Positions 1-12,395 are shown, counted from the stretch's first letter. The stretch: 64,000 nucleotides of DNA from Gordius sp. MW1 (GCA_964036665.1 OZ038532.1:16882537-16946536), one strand, 5' to 3'. Numbers and translations are program-made. The notes: generated from the sequence alone by a model not told the origin.

Positions 1-686
1 AAAATATTAAATTTATCTAATTGTCAATTAAGTACAAATAGTTTGTTATTTATCAACATTAATTATTTATAGAAACCATACCAAACAGTATTTTTCAAAT
101 AAGCAAATTGGAAAATTTACTTTTAGACAATAATGATATTGAAAAACTTCCAGAATCATTTGTTAGCCTAAAATGCCTTAAAAATCTTTCCATTAAGAAC
201 AATAAATTAGTATATTTTCCTAAAGAATTGTTTAGCCTTAATAACTTGGTAAATGTGAATATATCAGAAAATCAAATAACTTCACTTCCCCCTGAATCAA
301 ATCTGCTACAATGTGTTGAATTAAACCTTAATAAAAATCAGGTATATATATTGTCTATATAAATTAATGACCATTAGCTAACTTCTATTCCTCAATCACT
401 TGCACTATGTGCCAAACTGAAAATATTAAGATTAGATGACAATTGTTTAAGCTTAGATGGGCTTCCTAAGCAATTGTTTACAAATTCAAACATATCATTA
501 ATAACAACTGATGGTAATTTGTTTCTCAATAAAGATTTACAAAGTCATCCAGGATATGATCAGGTACATAATACCTTTTATCAGTGTAATAAAGTGTTAA
601 AATCCCAATAGTGTTTTTTACATTTTTATTATTATTTATAGTATTTAGAACGTTACACTAATAGCAAACGAAAGTATGAAAAATGA
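1..686 (+). CDS. LRRC57: LRRC57-like leucine-rich repeat protein, 3' part of gene (four exons visible)
   Basis: The visible exons are 1-31 (cut by the window edge), 73-341, 378-563 and 642-686, with GT..AG introns of 41, 36 and 78 bp. Phases join cleanly into 176 residues ending at TGA 684-686. The product is a run of short leucine-rich repeats (LxxLxLxxN pattern), then a C-terminal cap with LKILRLDDNCL, the GNLF motif and an ending like GYDQYLERYTNSKRKYEK. From memory this order and the tail match LRRC57, a small animal protein of about 240 residues whose function is poorly known; it has a predicted N-terminal myristoylation site, which is outside this window. About the last three quarters are present. 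A candidate poly(A) signal AATAAA lies at 775-780. No break or frameshift is seen. Other short LRR proteins such as LRRC40 or SHOC2 are less likely because of the tail. Confidence 0.85.
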
Positions 687-1813
687 ACCTATCTTATCGT
701 AAAAAACATGTGATTATGATATTTTGTATAAAGAAGTTCCAAACGTTTTGTTAATCATTTGAATTGTAATATCTAATAAATGATTTATCTTACACTCTTA
801 TTTTTTGTATACACTTAAACCCATATATATATTGATTATTTGTTTATAAGAGAGTCAAATAGATAAAATGAAATAGTTTAACATCCTTTTACACATTTTA
901 ACTTGTTTCAATTACATGTGCAAAACTTATTAGTGGACCTAATGTTCATCTTAATACAAACTAAATTCATAGTTCAATAAAAAAATAGAATTTAAGTTCA
1001 ATTTTATAAAAGTAAGTAGTTGTTATTTAAAAATGAATTGGTTTAATGTGTTTTGCCCACCTCTAATTTCACTCCTGGTTAAGCCCAATGTTTAAGCTTA
1101 AATTAAAAACAGTATTTGTTTCTAACTTCAGTTCATTTTTTGTTTGTTTAATATGTCGTATTTTTTTATATAAATTTTTTATGCTTAAATCAAAAAGTAA
1201 AACAAAAATTAATTTGTTCTAATAAAACAATACATTCAATTTAGATAAACTATAGAATTTGTAATAGTCAACTTTTATTTAGTTTACTTTTTTAAACCAG
1301 CAACCTTGGGTTAACAAAACTGAATCAGGACCAGATTCTTGCAAATTTGTAAGCTTGCAAAATTGCTTTTCACCTGCTGGGGCCGGGCCAAAGTTCTCTT
1401 CTATAATTTGTTTTAATACATTTTAACTATAAATTTTATAGCAAAAGTACTTATGCTGAATTAAACAATTGAATCTTATCTTTAATAAGTTTTTTCCTTA
1501 TCAACAGCTTTTTCATACAGGCCCATTAAAGACCATTTTATTGATTTTTTGTTGATACTTAACAAGCAAATTGTTGTCCACTATGATTTTTTGAGCCTTC
1601 CCAAGTTTACCTCCCGAAACTTGGCCCCCTGGCTTTCAAGTGCTTATCTCCCTAACCTCATTGATAAAACCAAGGGGTAGACTTTTAACAAAAATTCATG
1701 GAATTAATGTAATGCCCTAAAAAATTAAGTAAAATGAAAATAGCCGCGTTTTACTTAATTTTACTTAGTTACTTTTCAAATGAATTTTGTTCCAAACAAA
1801 ATTGTGATGTTAA
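687..1813. other. 3' flank of the LRR gene, no gene seen
   Basis: AT-rich sequence downstream of the LRRC57-like gene. It includes the likely 3' UTR and an AATAAA at 775-780. No coding similarity was recognised. A short G+C-rich patch near 1375-1390 (GGGGCCGGGCC) resembles fragments of the hAT-like families seen elsewhere in the window, but is too short to assign. Confidence 0.4.
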
Positions 1814-3356
1814 GTTACGGGCCATTCCATGTCGATTCGTCAAAAAAAGACGATTTTCGACCGACCATTTCAGATCAGGATAATTTTTGGTGAGAGTGTA
1901 GGTCTCATTTATTAGATTAATTTCTGAAAGTTTTAGCCATTTTGGGCCAATACTTTTTAAGTTATGGACGCTTAAAGGGCCAAATCACGTTCGGGAGCGT
2001 TTTATGAATTTTACTATTTTTGTCATATTTTTGAAAGTAATTGCGTTATTCACTCAGATTTTAGTGCATTTTGTTCCTAAAAAAATTCTCTATCGAAATA
2101 ATTTAACCAAAAACCTCAAATTTTTGCGGTTAATTTTTTGTGGTAAAATTAGTGAAAAATCATAAAAACATATTTCTCCGGTATATGAAATCACCAATTT
2201 CGCAATGTGAACTCCTTTATGACCCATTATCATATTTCAATCATAAAAAGTTTGGGCGCGGCTACGAGATCGTCAAAAATTCGAAAAATTGCATTTTCAA
2301 CAAAAATATTTATAGATGGCGGTATAATCAATTATCACAAGAACATATTATGGTGTTTGCTTTTTATCAAATTCCAAATTTTTAAAAAAAATATGGTAAA
2401 TAAATAATATTGGATTAAAAATCAACTTAAATTTTGAACTTTTATCTACGCGGTGGGCAAGTAACCGAGTTTGAAAATAACTTTAGGTTTAATTAAGATA
2501 AATAATGGTCACAACTAGCAAGAATTTTTTTTTAAAATACCTTTCATCTTGCATAAATTTTTTATTTTTAGCATGGATTATCAGTATAAAAATAAAAATA
2601 TATGAGCAATTTTGCCATCATATTAGTATTTATTTATTTTTTCAACCTCATATTAATTTTGGCATACCCCTATATCATTTAAGTTAAAATTCAAGATCTA
2701 ATTTTCAAACTCGGATAATTGCCAATTGCGCAGAAAAAAAATCAAATTTAAGTTTATTTTTATTCCAATATTATTTATTTACCATATATTCTTTATAAAT
2801 TTGCAATTTGATAAAAAGCAAACACCATAATATGTTCTTGTGATAATTGATTATACCGCCATCTATAAATATTTTTGTTATAAATGCAATTTTTTGAATT
2901 TTTGACCATCTCGTAGCCGCGTCCAAATTTTTTATGATTGAAATATGATAATGGGTCATAAAGGAGTTCACATTGCGAAATTGGTGATTTCATATACCGG
3001 AGAAATATGTTTTTATGATTTTTCACTAATTGTACCACAAAAAATTAACCGCAAAAGTTTGAGGTTTTTGGTTAAACTATTTCGATAGAGAATTTTTTTA
3101 AAAACAAAATGCACCAAAATCTGAGTGAATAACGGAATTACTTTCAAAAATATGACAAAAATAGTAAAATCCATAAAACGCTCCCGAACGTGATTTTGGC
3201 CCTCTAAACGTCTATAACTTAAAAAGTATTGGCCCAAAATGGCTAAAACTTTCAGAAATTAATCTAATAAATGAGACCTACACCCTCACCAAAAATTATC
3301 CTGATCTGAAATGGTCGGTCGAAACCGTTTTGATTTGTCCTGGAATGGCCCTTACA
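1814..3356. mobile_element. Foldback element with about 670-bp inverted arms
   Basis: The left arm, about 1814-2485, is repeated as its reverse complement at about 2690-3356, around a loop of roughly 200 bp. The tips read GGGCCATTCCATGTCGATT on the left and AATCAAAACGG...GGAATGGCCC on the right when compared in opposite orientation. The arms stay alignable over nearly their whole length with scattered changes, so the locus would form a very long hairpin. No transposase frame is present; the small open frames in both arms are the same sequence read in opposite directions. I could not find a convincing target-site duplication. A non-autonomous DNA transposon or foldback element is the best description, superfamily unknown. 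Confidence 0.7.
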
Positions 3357-4089
3357 CAAGATTAAAATTTTATATATTTTTATTAAAATTAGCGCGGAAA
3401 AGTTGATAAACTTCCAGTGGGATATTGCGCATAGAACTCTTTTATTGATGGTGACAGAACATCCGAAAAACAATATTAATAAATTGACAATTTTATTTAC
3501 TAAAATTAGTTTGTATTTTTGCGGCCCAATCTTGATTGATAAGATTCAAGCATTCATTTGGACCCCGTCTACTAAGAACGGGCTTAATTGACTAGCGCGA
3601 TCCTATATATAACAAACCCTTTGAAAACAATTATAAACGACCCAAATTGTATTAGCAGTTAATAACAATCTTAGAACCTATTTAATTTATAAATGTCAAC
3701 CTAGTATACCTTCGCAAGTTAAATGCTACGGACTTGCTAAGGTGAAACAACTGAAAATAAAATGGAATAAATCAGAACGGAAAAGTATTAAGGAAATTAT
3801 ATGGTTTTGATGGCTACTAGAACGAATGCAGATCATTTACAAAGTGAGACCACGTTGTGTTGTGGTTGTATTTTTGATTTACTTTTTATAAAAAAGGATG
3901 ACGTGTTTTAAATATATTAGCTTATACTTTTAGATTCTCGCTATTACATTTCGTTACCCCCGCGTTAATAGAATGCAAAACTATCTAAATTTGGTTGGAC
4001 GATATATGTTACATATGTGTTTTATGAAGAATGTAAAATAATTTTTTCGGTCTGATCTATTGTTACTCAAGATGCTTTTTTATTTTTGG
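3357..4089. other. Intergenic, no gene seen
   Basis: No long frame, RNA gene or clear repeat was recognised between the foldback element and the hAT-like remnant. Confidence 0.3.
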
Positions 4090-4515
4090 CATAATAACCC
4101 GAGCTCGATTTTTTATTTAAAAATTAATTTACAATATAAATATATTATGTATTGGATTGTTAAAATTCGTAATTTAAAACAAGAATAAGTTTGGAGTAAA
4201 GGATCTCTCTTGCTTTAATTTATTGAACTAATATAATTTTAACTTAATCTCAATTTACAAAAATAGTTTTTTAACAGTTTAATGTAAATAGTTTTAGAAA
4301 TGCTTACTTCTTTTTTTAACTCGAATAAAAATCGCAATCTTTATCAACGAATTATTTTATAAAGGGTAGAGGGGTTGAATTTGTAAGCTATACTATGTAG
4401 GCTGTGCGAATATTTTATATCAAGTTGGGTTTATTTTAATCATATATTATAAATGGGTAGCCCTGAGTTGAATCTGGCCTCGGGTCGGCTTGCCTCATCA
4501 AGCCTGATAAAATTT
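4090..4515. mobile_element. Degenerate copy of the TAGAnCCCTGCA hAT-like family
   Basis: It opens with CCCGAGCTCGATTTTTTATT, like the left part of the element at 24369. It continues with a segment around 4385-4500 (TATGTAGGCTGTGCGAA, then CTCGGGTCGGCTTGCCTCATCA) that matches the right part of that element near 26580-26720. The terminal CTGCA tips are lost or too diverged to place, so the boundaries are approximate. Confidence 0.5.
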
Positions 4516-4705
4516 GTTTATTATTTTCTCTCAAGTGCCATGTTAAAAGTTTTAAAAAAATCGCAATTAAAATGAAATTTAGTACTCTTTATCAGAGTTT
4601 TTAAAGTCAATAAGTTTTTGAGGTTATCTAAAGTTATGTTTAGTTGAGAAGCGTTTTCGAGGTCGTTTCGCATCGCGCTCTTTTTTACATGTGAAATCAT
4701 TGTTC

Positions 4706-4889
4706 CGAATTTATACATGGATAAAAGGAATCCTTTACAGGCTAGGTCCAGGTTGAATTGGCCATCGACATAAATCAAGCAGGAAATTGAATTTCGTCGA
4801 ATTTATACATGGATAAAAGGAATCCTTTACAGGCTAGGTCCAGGTTGAATTGGCCATCGACATAAATCAAGCAGGAAATTGAATTTCGT
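4706..4889. repeat. 92-bp unit, exact tandem duplication
   Basis: Two consecutive 92-bp units, 4706-4797 and 4798-4889, read as identical base for base. Each starts CGAATTTATACATGG and ends GAATTTCGT. No function is evident. Identity suggests either a very recent duplication or an assembly artefact. Confidence 0.85.
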
Positions 4890-5242
4890 GGATGTCGAAT
4901 GGATTAGATTTATAGTAGATGATAGAATATTTTAAACTTTGTCCTATGATAATCATAATGTCTGTGTAAAAGAGGGGCTCCTTATTCAATAGCCCCGCCC
5001 TTATTTCCTATAATATTTTTCCCCGAATTAGGAGATTCCCTACCCTTGTAAGGACTATTTTTTTGTCCCCTATAGCATCTCCAAACCTTTTACCAAACAA
5101 AACTTTCACAATATTTATTCTTCTAAAACACATCTAAACCCTACCCTGCCATCCGTCCTGTGTTCCTAACCTCCCCTCCCAATGTGGTTAAATTGTACGA
5201 TCGTCTTAATGCCTTTAGCGCTTTCTTATTTTATATTGATCG
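4890..5242. other. Intergenic, no gene seen
   Basis: No coding, RNA or repeat signal was recognised between the 92-bp duplication and the next transposon. Confidence 0.3.
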
Positions 5243-5250
5243 ATCATTCC

Positions 5251-7317
5251 CAGTGGCGTAAATGAGGGAAGGGGGGACGGGAAATTCCCCCCCCCCTGTT
5301 TTTGATTAATAACTAATTTTTTTTTGTATATATTGTTTATTTGAACGTAAGAACATTATAAAAACGAAGTGTTAAAATTCGAAAAATATAAGAGCGGGTA
5401 TAAAAAAAATTATAATTAAAAAGCGTCGCATGTGTCATCTAATAAAAGAGGCCAGCTGTCGCTAAGGGATTTAAAATTGTACTTGGCGATAAAGATACCA
5501 ATTTTTTGTTTAAGTAAAAAATTTGTGGATTTAAAGGGCGGGCAGCGACGGCTGATATCTTTAAAAAGCTTAATGGCGGCAGGACCAAAAGTCCCAGAAC
5601 ACGAGGCAACGATGGGGGTAAAGATATTAGAGGGTAGGAGGGCCTGGTATTTTACCGTTTTGCGGTGTTCGGCGAGGGTCAGAGCATTGTACTGGTTAGA
5701 GGGGGCAAAAATGTCTATGCAGGTGAAATCCCATTTAAGGGGTAGACCATTTTGCCAAGGGATGAGGGTAGAGCCGTCAGTCGCATCCTTCCCTCCACGA
5801 AGGGTCTGACGGCTCTAAGACGGGCGGGATATTGGCTTTTTTAAAAGCGGCTTGGATAAGGCTATTCACCCTTTCGTGCCTTATGTATTTAAATTATTGT
5901 AAAGGCAGTGTAGGGGGCATAAATGTGTATGTTCTGGGAGCAGTTGCGGCAGGAATATTCCTTTAAATAGGGAATTCCTAGTCTGAGGGCGATGGAGTAT
6001 GCTAGCTCTGGGTCCTCCAACATCAATCCAGAAAGTGAGCTAGGATAAGCTTCTAGCCACTCGTGACCCGATCCATCAGAAACCAAAGATTTAAGGTTGA
6101 AGTGCTGGCGGGCGTCGTAACTCGATAAGAGGTAATCAGCGGAGCGCGATATGAGGCCAGCATCCAAATTCTTTTGTCTTGAGGTTATGGGGAAGGGGGT
6201 CCCTGGATTGACGTTGGCGCACCAGACATCTAGAGCTTGCACAAATGAAGGATCCTCACTTGTTGTGATTAATCGGTCGATCAAACCTTGGGCGGATTTA
6301 AACGAAGAGATAAAAGCTGCTAAAGAAATTGAGGTAGCTGGGCGTATGCCTAAGCCGCCAGCTTTGGTAGGTAATGAGGCTTGGAGCCACGAAGAAGTGC
6401 TGAATTTGATATTAAGGATGGCTTCTAGCGTGTTTTTCATGAAGCTATCGTAGCTTTTTAAAATCTCGGGTAATAAAAAAGCTGATGATGACCTTGACCG
6501 GAAGCAGTGTTGAATTTTTGAGATATTAAAATAATTTTTGATTATATAAAAGGCATGATGTTTTGGGGGGGGGGGGTATTGAGAATTTCCGTCTTCGAGG
6601 AAAGAGTTGATAAGTGCCTATGTTAAAACTCTATTAAGGCGATTTGCCCACCTATTGGTGAACCTATTAAACTATTATAGTTTAGTTACATCAAAGACTT
6701 TAAGACCTTCTAAAAACCTAGAAACATATTATATCCATCTAATTTTTTTTGATTTAATTTTTGACAAAATGCGTTGTTTTTCCGAATATGATTGCAAAAA
6801 TGTTAAGAAAAAAAACTTGTTTGAACCCCGTGAAAACACCAGACCGCCCCAGGAAGTAGATAAATAAGCGATTATTATAATGTTCCTCATTCTTTATAAT
6901 ATTAATACTTTTATCAATTTTCATATTTGTCTAAAATTTTTTGCTAGAACCCATCACGGTTTCATAACTAAATTGCCTGCCAAGGCCAGCCAAAACCCTT
7001 TAATTGCATAATTTACTAATGCTGTCCGAACATGGTCCGAACAGCCGGGCTAAAAATGACGATGTAATTCTAGAATTTTTATAAATAGAAGGGTGACAAA
7101 AAATAGTAAGCTATATAAAAAATCTCATTATGGTGCCTGCCCAGGCCTAATTAATAGTCTTACTATAGAACGGTAGCTTGCCCAACCCCTTAGCCGAGTG
7201 GGCCCAGCAGCGAGCCCGACTTTTTGGTTGTTTAATTTTTACTTTTATTTACAAATAAAATGGCGGAAATTTTTTTGCCAGATTCCCCCCCTGATGAAAA
7301 TCCTGGCTACGCGCCTG
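5251..7317. mobile_element. 2.07-kb DNA transposon with 8-bp TSD, carrying LINE cargo
   Basis: The left end is CAGTGGCGTA and the right end is TGGCTACGCGCCTG, which reverse-complements to CAGGCGCGTAGCCA. The eight bases ATCATTCC flank it exactly at 5243-5250 and 7318-7325. The tips match the short MITEs of the GGGCGTAGCC family elsewhere in this window (34111, 51635, 57133, 59450). No transposase was recognised. The interior holds the decayed 3' end of a non-LTR retrotransposon (5440-6450, minus strand), so either a LINE inserted into the element or the element captured it. An 8-bp TSD fits the hAT or P superfamilies; I cannot separate these. Confidence 0.75.
5440..6450 (-). pseudogene. Non-LTR retrotransposon 3' end with RLE-type endonuclease, decayed (copy 1)
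   Basis: Read on the minus strand, 6440-5889 encodes an RT C-terminal region: QASLPTKAGGLGIRPA, then SADYLLSSYDARQ, HEWLEAYPSS, a RLG motif, and a CxxC pair (CRNC) that starts a zinc-binding segment. After frame breaks it continues with RHERVNSLIQAAF, then DGSTLIPWQNG and KWDFTCIDIF, and ends near 5440 with FIAKYNFKSLSDSW. The RH..N / PDG..PW / WD order is what I expect of the restriction-like endonuclease at the C-terminus of some non-LTR elements (R2/Hero-like and relatives). At least one stop interrupts the zinc/endonuclease part. It lies wholly inside the DNA transposon 5251-7317. Related remnants are at 37150-37930 and 54640-55700. Confidence 0.75.
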
Positions 7318-7325
7318 ATCATTCC

Positions 7326-10300
7326 TTTTACATCTCGCACCCCTTTTACGTTTTAGGACCGGAGCTGCGAGAAGGGGTACACTTTTTTACGTCTTAACTT
7401 ATCGGGATGGGGTCTTTAAGAAAGGGGAGGGTTACCTTTGTAATTTGGGACTAAGAATCTGGGGAAGGATAGGACTTAATACGGTTTGCCTCTTAAAAAT
7501 TTTTCCTCTTGAACTATGCATTCAAAAACTTTATTCGTTCCACAATATGATATATGATATTACAAATTTCGATACGACGGATATATAGGGCGTTAAGAGA
7601 GGGAATTTGGGGGCAAAGTTCAACGGCGAATTAATACGATTCTCTCTTTACAAGCTCACTGCGGGGGATATACCTTTGAACAGGGGGAAGGGGGGAATTA
7701 TTCGGATGCTACTAAGTTTCTACGTGTAAGGGTTGGGTATTGTGTATTCCGGCAACTGATCATCGGGAGAAGTTCTGAAGAAAAAAGGTTCCTTGAAATT
7801 CGAAAACGTTCGGAAAGAAACATTCTGATTTTTATTGATTACAGCGGGCCTTTTGTACGCTTAGTTTTCTGGCTCTGCTCCCATCGTTGAAATTCCTTTC
7901 GCTTCTTTGACCTATTTTTCCGCACCAACTATTGATGGATGGCCCTTCACTTTCAAGGATTTTGGAATCTTCTGATGACAGTTTTAGTTCTCTGCTACGT
8001 TTATCGGGCCAATTCTTTATTTATAGGTGGTAAATTCCAGGAATTCGCTGCATCTTTGCTTTATTCCCATACCAACTCTTTATTTATTGACTGTCAAATT
8101 TCAGCCTAAGATTTTCGGTAACCTTCTTACGTCCTTAGACCCCTTTTCGGGGCCAATTATTGATCTAGGGCCCGCTGTTTTCTTATATCCCGCGCGCATT
8201 CCTTGAGGGATGCGACCCAATTGTCATGGAATACATGACAATCCCCATATTTTTATAAAAATTATTCTTAAGCACTTGCGATTTTTTAGTTAATATATCC
8301 ATGCAAAAATTTCATAGAAATTTTAGTCGGGGGATTAAAAAAATATTAAACGACTAAATTGAAATATTTTGGATTAAATTTATTTTCTGTCGTATATGTG
8401 AATACGCGAAAGAAGAAAAGGTTAATTTTGTACATATTATATTATTGCTATAATTATATGTTTTATTATTGTAAGCCACAGGCGAGTTGTAAAAACCATA
8501 TGTTTTACTTTTATTCTCTTTTGTTCGCTAGTATGAAACTTTATTTATGTCTACACAATCTCCCCTCCCTGGTTGTACTATTTAATGTGTGGTATATCTC
8601 TTTTCCTTTCCATTTAATTTTCCTTACGTGTGTGTTACTTTTCCTCTTCCCCCCCCCCACGCGCTTGTACGTGTTTGTTATTTCTTCCCCCATATATTAT
8701 TATTTACCAACACGCATCAGTGAATTTTGTATACGCGTACACAACGCGTACTGTATCGATAACTTTTAATATATTTTCATTCTTTTATTCCTTAGTTTTA
8801 TGATAATAAACTAAGTAAACGTACGATGTAAGGTTTAGTAAAATAAGTCTTTTTTGAACGGAAATGGTTTCTCCTCCCCTGCCGGCCCCATCCTCCTATC
8901 CTTCCTCAAATCTTAAATCGCATCCTCTCAAGAATGTGAAATTTTCTTAAATACATTATTTGTTAGTTTTAATCCTTTAAATATTTATTTGCCACAGAGC
9001 GAAAGGTTAGGCACAAAATATCGACATTTTAAGCATCAAAAAATGGAATTAGGTAAAAAGTAAGAAACAGTCGGGTAAAATTTAACAAATTTAAATTTTC
9101 ATAAACACATATGACAAATTAGTAGTAAATGCAAAATAAGTTTTTATAAAGGGAAAGATTCGAGAACAATTTGTAGAATATTAATTTTATATGTCTTCTC
9201 ATTAGATGACATAATTTTTATATAGTGGTGTCTTTTGTTGCTTAAATTTAATTTATGCTTTGATAATAGCGTTCTACATTAACACTTGGCTATCTAGACC
9301 TGACAGCCGTGTTTATGATGTGATATATTTTAAATCTTCTGAAAGAAAGTGTCGTGAGTGAGATTGAACCGCATGTTCTTGTTTCATAAACAAAACCTAT
9401 ACAAGGGATTCATTTCTTTTCGTCATTATCTTTGCACCGACAAATAACTAAATACCTCGCCACTATTTCTTATATAGCTCCAGAGTCTTAAAAATAAATT
9501 TGTAATTCCCCTTATTATTGAAATCTTGGCAGGCGACTATTCAAATTTACGATGGTTCAGATTTAGTTTATTTTTAATAATTGAATTACAAAATCCAAAA
9601 AAATAACATAGGTCTACCAGAAAAAAGATCCATTAATCTGACAAATATTTCTGATAGAGAATTTTACTTGATTTTGTGATAAATGAGGCTAATGGTGCAA
9701 AAATGGCCTTTCTAAAGTTTATTGAGGCTATATTCCTACGCCAGTTTAAAGTTATATTTATTAATATTTATATAATCCTATAGACCATTAATTGGTCTAT
9801 AGGCTCATAATTTTATTTTTTTACCATTACTTTTAGTTTTATCAACGTTTATTTGACAAAATTCCTTTCACTATGTTTAGGAAAAGAGAGTTCATTAGAG
9901 TAAATACTACATACGCGATGTTTACTAATACATTCCTCTCTCCCTTTCTCCTTCTCATCCACTCCCGCCCCCATATCTATTTAAGCATAAAAGAAAGGGG
10001 CGGAAGTGTAGGAGATGGAGAGAGATTAAGGGAAGGGAGAGATGCAAAAACCTCTAATTACCGATTATGGTCTTCAAAAGATTTTACCGTCACAATAACA
10101 CACCATTCCACTAAAATCCCTAAATAATGAGTAAAAAACGTTGGAAATAGCTAGTTCCGAGGCGATGCCAAAGAGTAATTTTGTATATTTGAATCTTCGC
10201 AAATGCGAGCATTTTAATCTTTCTTTATAATTATTACTACTAGGTGTGTAAATGTAAAACTAGCATTTTTTGATAGAAAACTCAAGTATATTGCATCAGT

Positions 10301-11145
10301 AAAATTGTGAGTTTAAACGAAAAAATTATAATTCACTGTCTAATCCGCTTAAAGTTAGTAAATATTCTTAGCATTATGTCGCCATTTAGTATGATCTCAC
10401 ATCGCTAAGTAATGGTAACTCATTTATTTTCTTTCATTGTTAATATTTTGCATTTACTTCCTGACTGACCAATGGGAAAAATGACCCTCGATTCCAGTTC
10501 AAAATCGACTGGAAAAAGACGTATTTTATTTAATTTATTTGAATAATATAACCGATCTTGAGAGCGTTCACTTTTCAATATCTTTATTTCTCCAAATTCA
10601 TAAATTATTATCCATATCAACTCTTTCAGAAACCAAATAATAATATCATTGCAATCATGATATTGCGATTTTTAACATTGACAGTTATATATATATTATG
10701 AATCATAAAAATCGTATGTATAAAGGGGGGGGGGGGAATCTTGCAGCAGACGCCAGTAAATTATAAAGTTTTGTGCGACGCAAAGGGGAAGGGGGAATAT
10801 TTTGAGATCTTGCAGCAGGCGCCCGTATACCAAAAAGTATCATTCATGACATTCACCTAAGGCAAACGAGTCATGAGTCAATTTCGTTCATAATTGTGAC
10901 AAATGAAGAGCTGCTAAGCCACTGCGATTTCCATCCCAGGAAATAGTCAGCCAATGACTGGTGAACAAGCCGCATGCCAAAATATTGTGCAACTAAAAGT
11001 ATCAATCGTTTCTTAACCAGTTTCGTCGTGTGACCTAGTGCATTTTAATGTGGCAAAATCACTGTGTTGTCTTTTGCTATCGTGGATTACATAGAGCTTA
11101 AATATAATTGATTATCTGCTGCTGGTGGATTGGCGAAGTATATCC
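7326..11145. other. Long intergenic stretch, no gene supported
   Basis: About 3.8 kb without a convincing gene. A 136-codon open frame at 8359-8769 is low-complexity (F, Y, L, C rich) and resembles no family. A G run lies at about 10724-10736, and two related G/A-rich pieces containing CTTGCAGCAG follow at 10740 and 10812, a likely short repeat. An 11-bp-stem palindrome is listed separately. Confidence 0.4.
9777..9803. other. Perfect short palindrome
   Basis: CCTATAGACCA and its reverse complement TGGTCTATAGG flank a 5-base spacer. There is no T-tract or gene end next to it that would give it a function; it may be a chance or transposon-derived hairpin. Confidence 0.5.
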
Positions 11146-11149
11146 GGTG

Positions 11150-11635
11150 TAATGTGCGACAAGAAAATGACAATATGGTTGAAGAGCAAAGCTTACAAAT
11201 CCATCGTAAGACCGGTGTTACTCTATGGAAGTGAAACATGGGCATTAAACACCACGGAAGAAAAGCTATTACAAGCCATATAGATGAGAATGATACGGTG
11301 GAGCTTGGGGTATACTAATCTCGACCATATGACGAATGAATTTCTCATGACAAAAACGACATGATTAACAAAAATCGACTAAGGTGGTATAAGCATATAC
11401 TAAGAAGGGACACGGATGACGTAAATCGAAAAGTACTGGACATGGAGGTACCGGGGAAGAGAGGAAGAGGACGACCCCGTGTCAAGTGGAAAGGGCAAGT
11501 CGACAAAGTTATGAAAACTAAAAGAGATTAGTCAAGACATGGCACTGACCCGGTCAAGATGGAAGAAGCTTATCAAAACAAACCCCACGAATGTGGGACC
11601 AAGAGATGTTATTATAAAAATTAGGTATTGGGAAG
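11150..11635 (+). pseudogene. LINE reverse transcriptase C-terminal fragment
   Basis: The plus strand encodes SIVRPVLLYGSETWAL, then MRMIRWSLGYTNLDH, then NRLRWYKHILRRDTDD and LDMEVPGKRGRGRPRVKW. These are the usual closing motifs of RTE/CR1-like non-LTR ORF2 proteins: the R-P-V-L-Y-G-E-W box, the M-R-W box, the L-R-W-x-H-x-R-R box and the P-G-x-R-x-R-G-R-P tail. Stops at the Q-A-I and M-K-T-K-R-D positions and a break after MTNE show it is dead. No 5' part is present. Two shorter pieces of the same sequence occur at 29838-29960 and 38780-38960. Confidence 0.8.
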
Positions 11636-11639
11636 AAAA

Positions 11640-12139
11640 AAACGCGAACACCATATATTTTTTAGTTTAAGCTTAGCTTCATATCCAACTATCCTAATTT
11701 CAAACAACATAATTTTTTAATAATATTATTCAATAAAAATCCCTCATAAGGTTAACTAACTCCAATTGCTTGCGAAGGTTCGTCGTTTTCCCAGGTCCCG
11801 ACTAGCTGACGCAATATGTGGGGGAATTTCGCAATCAGTCTTTGCCCAAAATGTTTCGACCTTTCCCATTCACCAAGGTTATAGACGGACCTCTTTTCGG
11901 TAACTTTCGCTAACCTATTAATTGGTATATTGCCCCATTGTACCCCTTAATGAAGTGATGCGAGGTTGTGTGGCTTGGTAAGCACCATTGATTGAGTTGA
12001 TCAATGTCACCAAGGAGCTTGTGTCAATGTCAAAACTATAAACATGTAAATGGACTTTTAATCTTTAATTTGAGCATAAAATACTCCTTCCATTTGGAAA
12101 TGGTTCGATGTTGAACAATATTTTGCACGGCATAATTTC
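11640..12139. other. Intergenic, no gene seen
   Basis: No clear gene. Low similarity to decayed retroelement sequence is possible toward the right end, which leads into the minus-strand gag fragment. Confidence 0.3.
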
Positions 12140-12395
12140 CTGATGTGGTCTTTTTCATCGCATTTGTAGCAGGTAGCGAATTTAAATTTCGATCGAAGAT
12201 CAAGAGATTGATATTCGGAATGGATTGTTTATTGACGACCTAGTAAATTTGTTCCAATAGTCGTAACATAATCAGGGTTCGAGTGCTTGCTCTCTCCATT
12301 ATCCTGGCAATATTAAACGCCTCTTGTCATGTGAGATTCCCCACGATGAGAAGTCGCTCCACAATTTTCCCATTTTGGAATCCAGTTAAAACATT
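12140..12395 (-). pseudogene. Gag fragment of a Mag-like Ty3/gypsy element, reverse orientation
   Basis: The plus-strand text around 12285-12395 (TCTCTCCATTATCCTGGCAA, then GTCGCTCCACAATTTTCCCA) is the reverse complement of the gag segment at 13225-13340 that reads ATGGTAAGATTGTAGAGCGAC. It therefore belongs to another, older copy of the same element family in the opposite orientation. It is heavily decayed and ends near 12395. Confidence 0.6.

Noticed and set aside
2140-3237. Several 66-81-codon open frames on both strands
   Set aside because: They come from the inverted arms of the foldback element and mirror each other.
5432-5809. 125-codon open frame on the plus strand
   Set aside because: The minus strand here encodes the recognisable RLE endonuclease remnant, so the plus frame is its shadow.
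8359-8769. 136-codon open frame
   Set aside because: Phe/Tyr/Leu/Cys-rich low-complexity translation, no motif, composition like the surrounding DNA.
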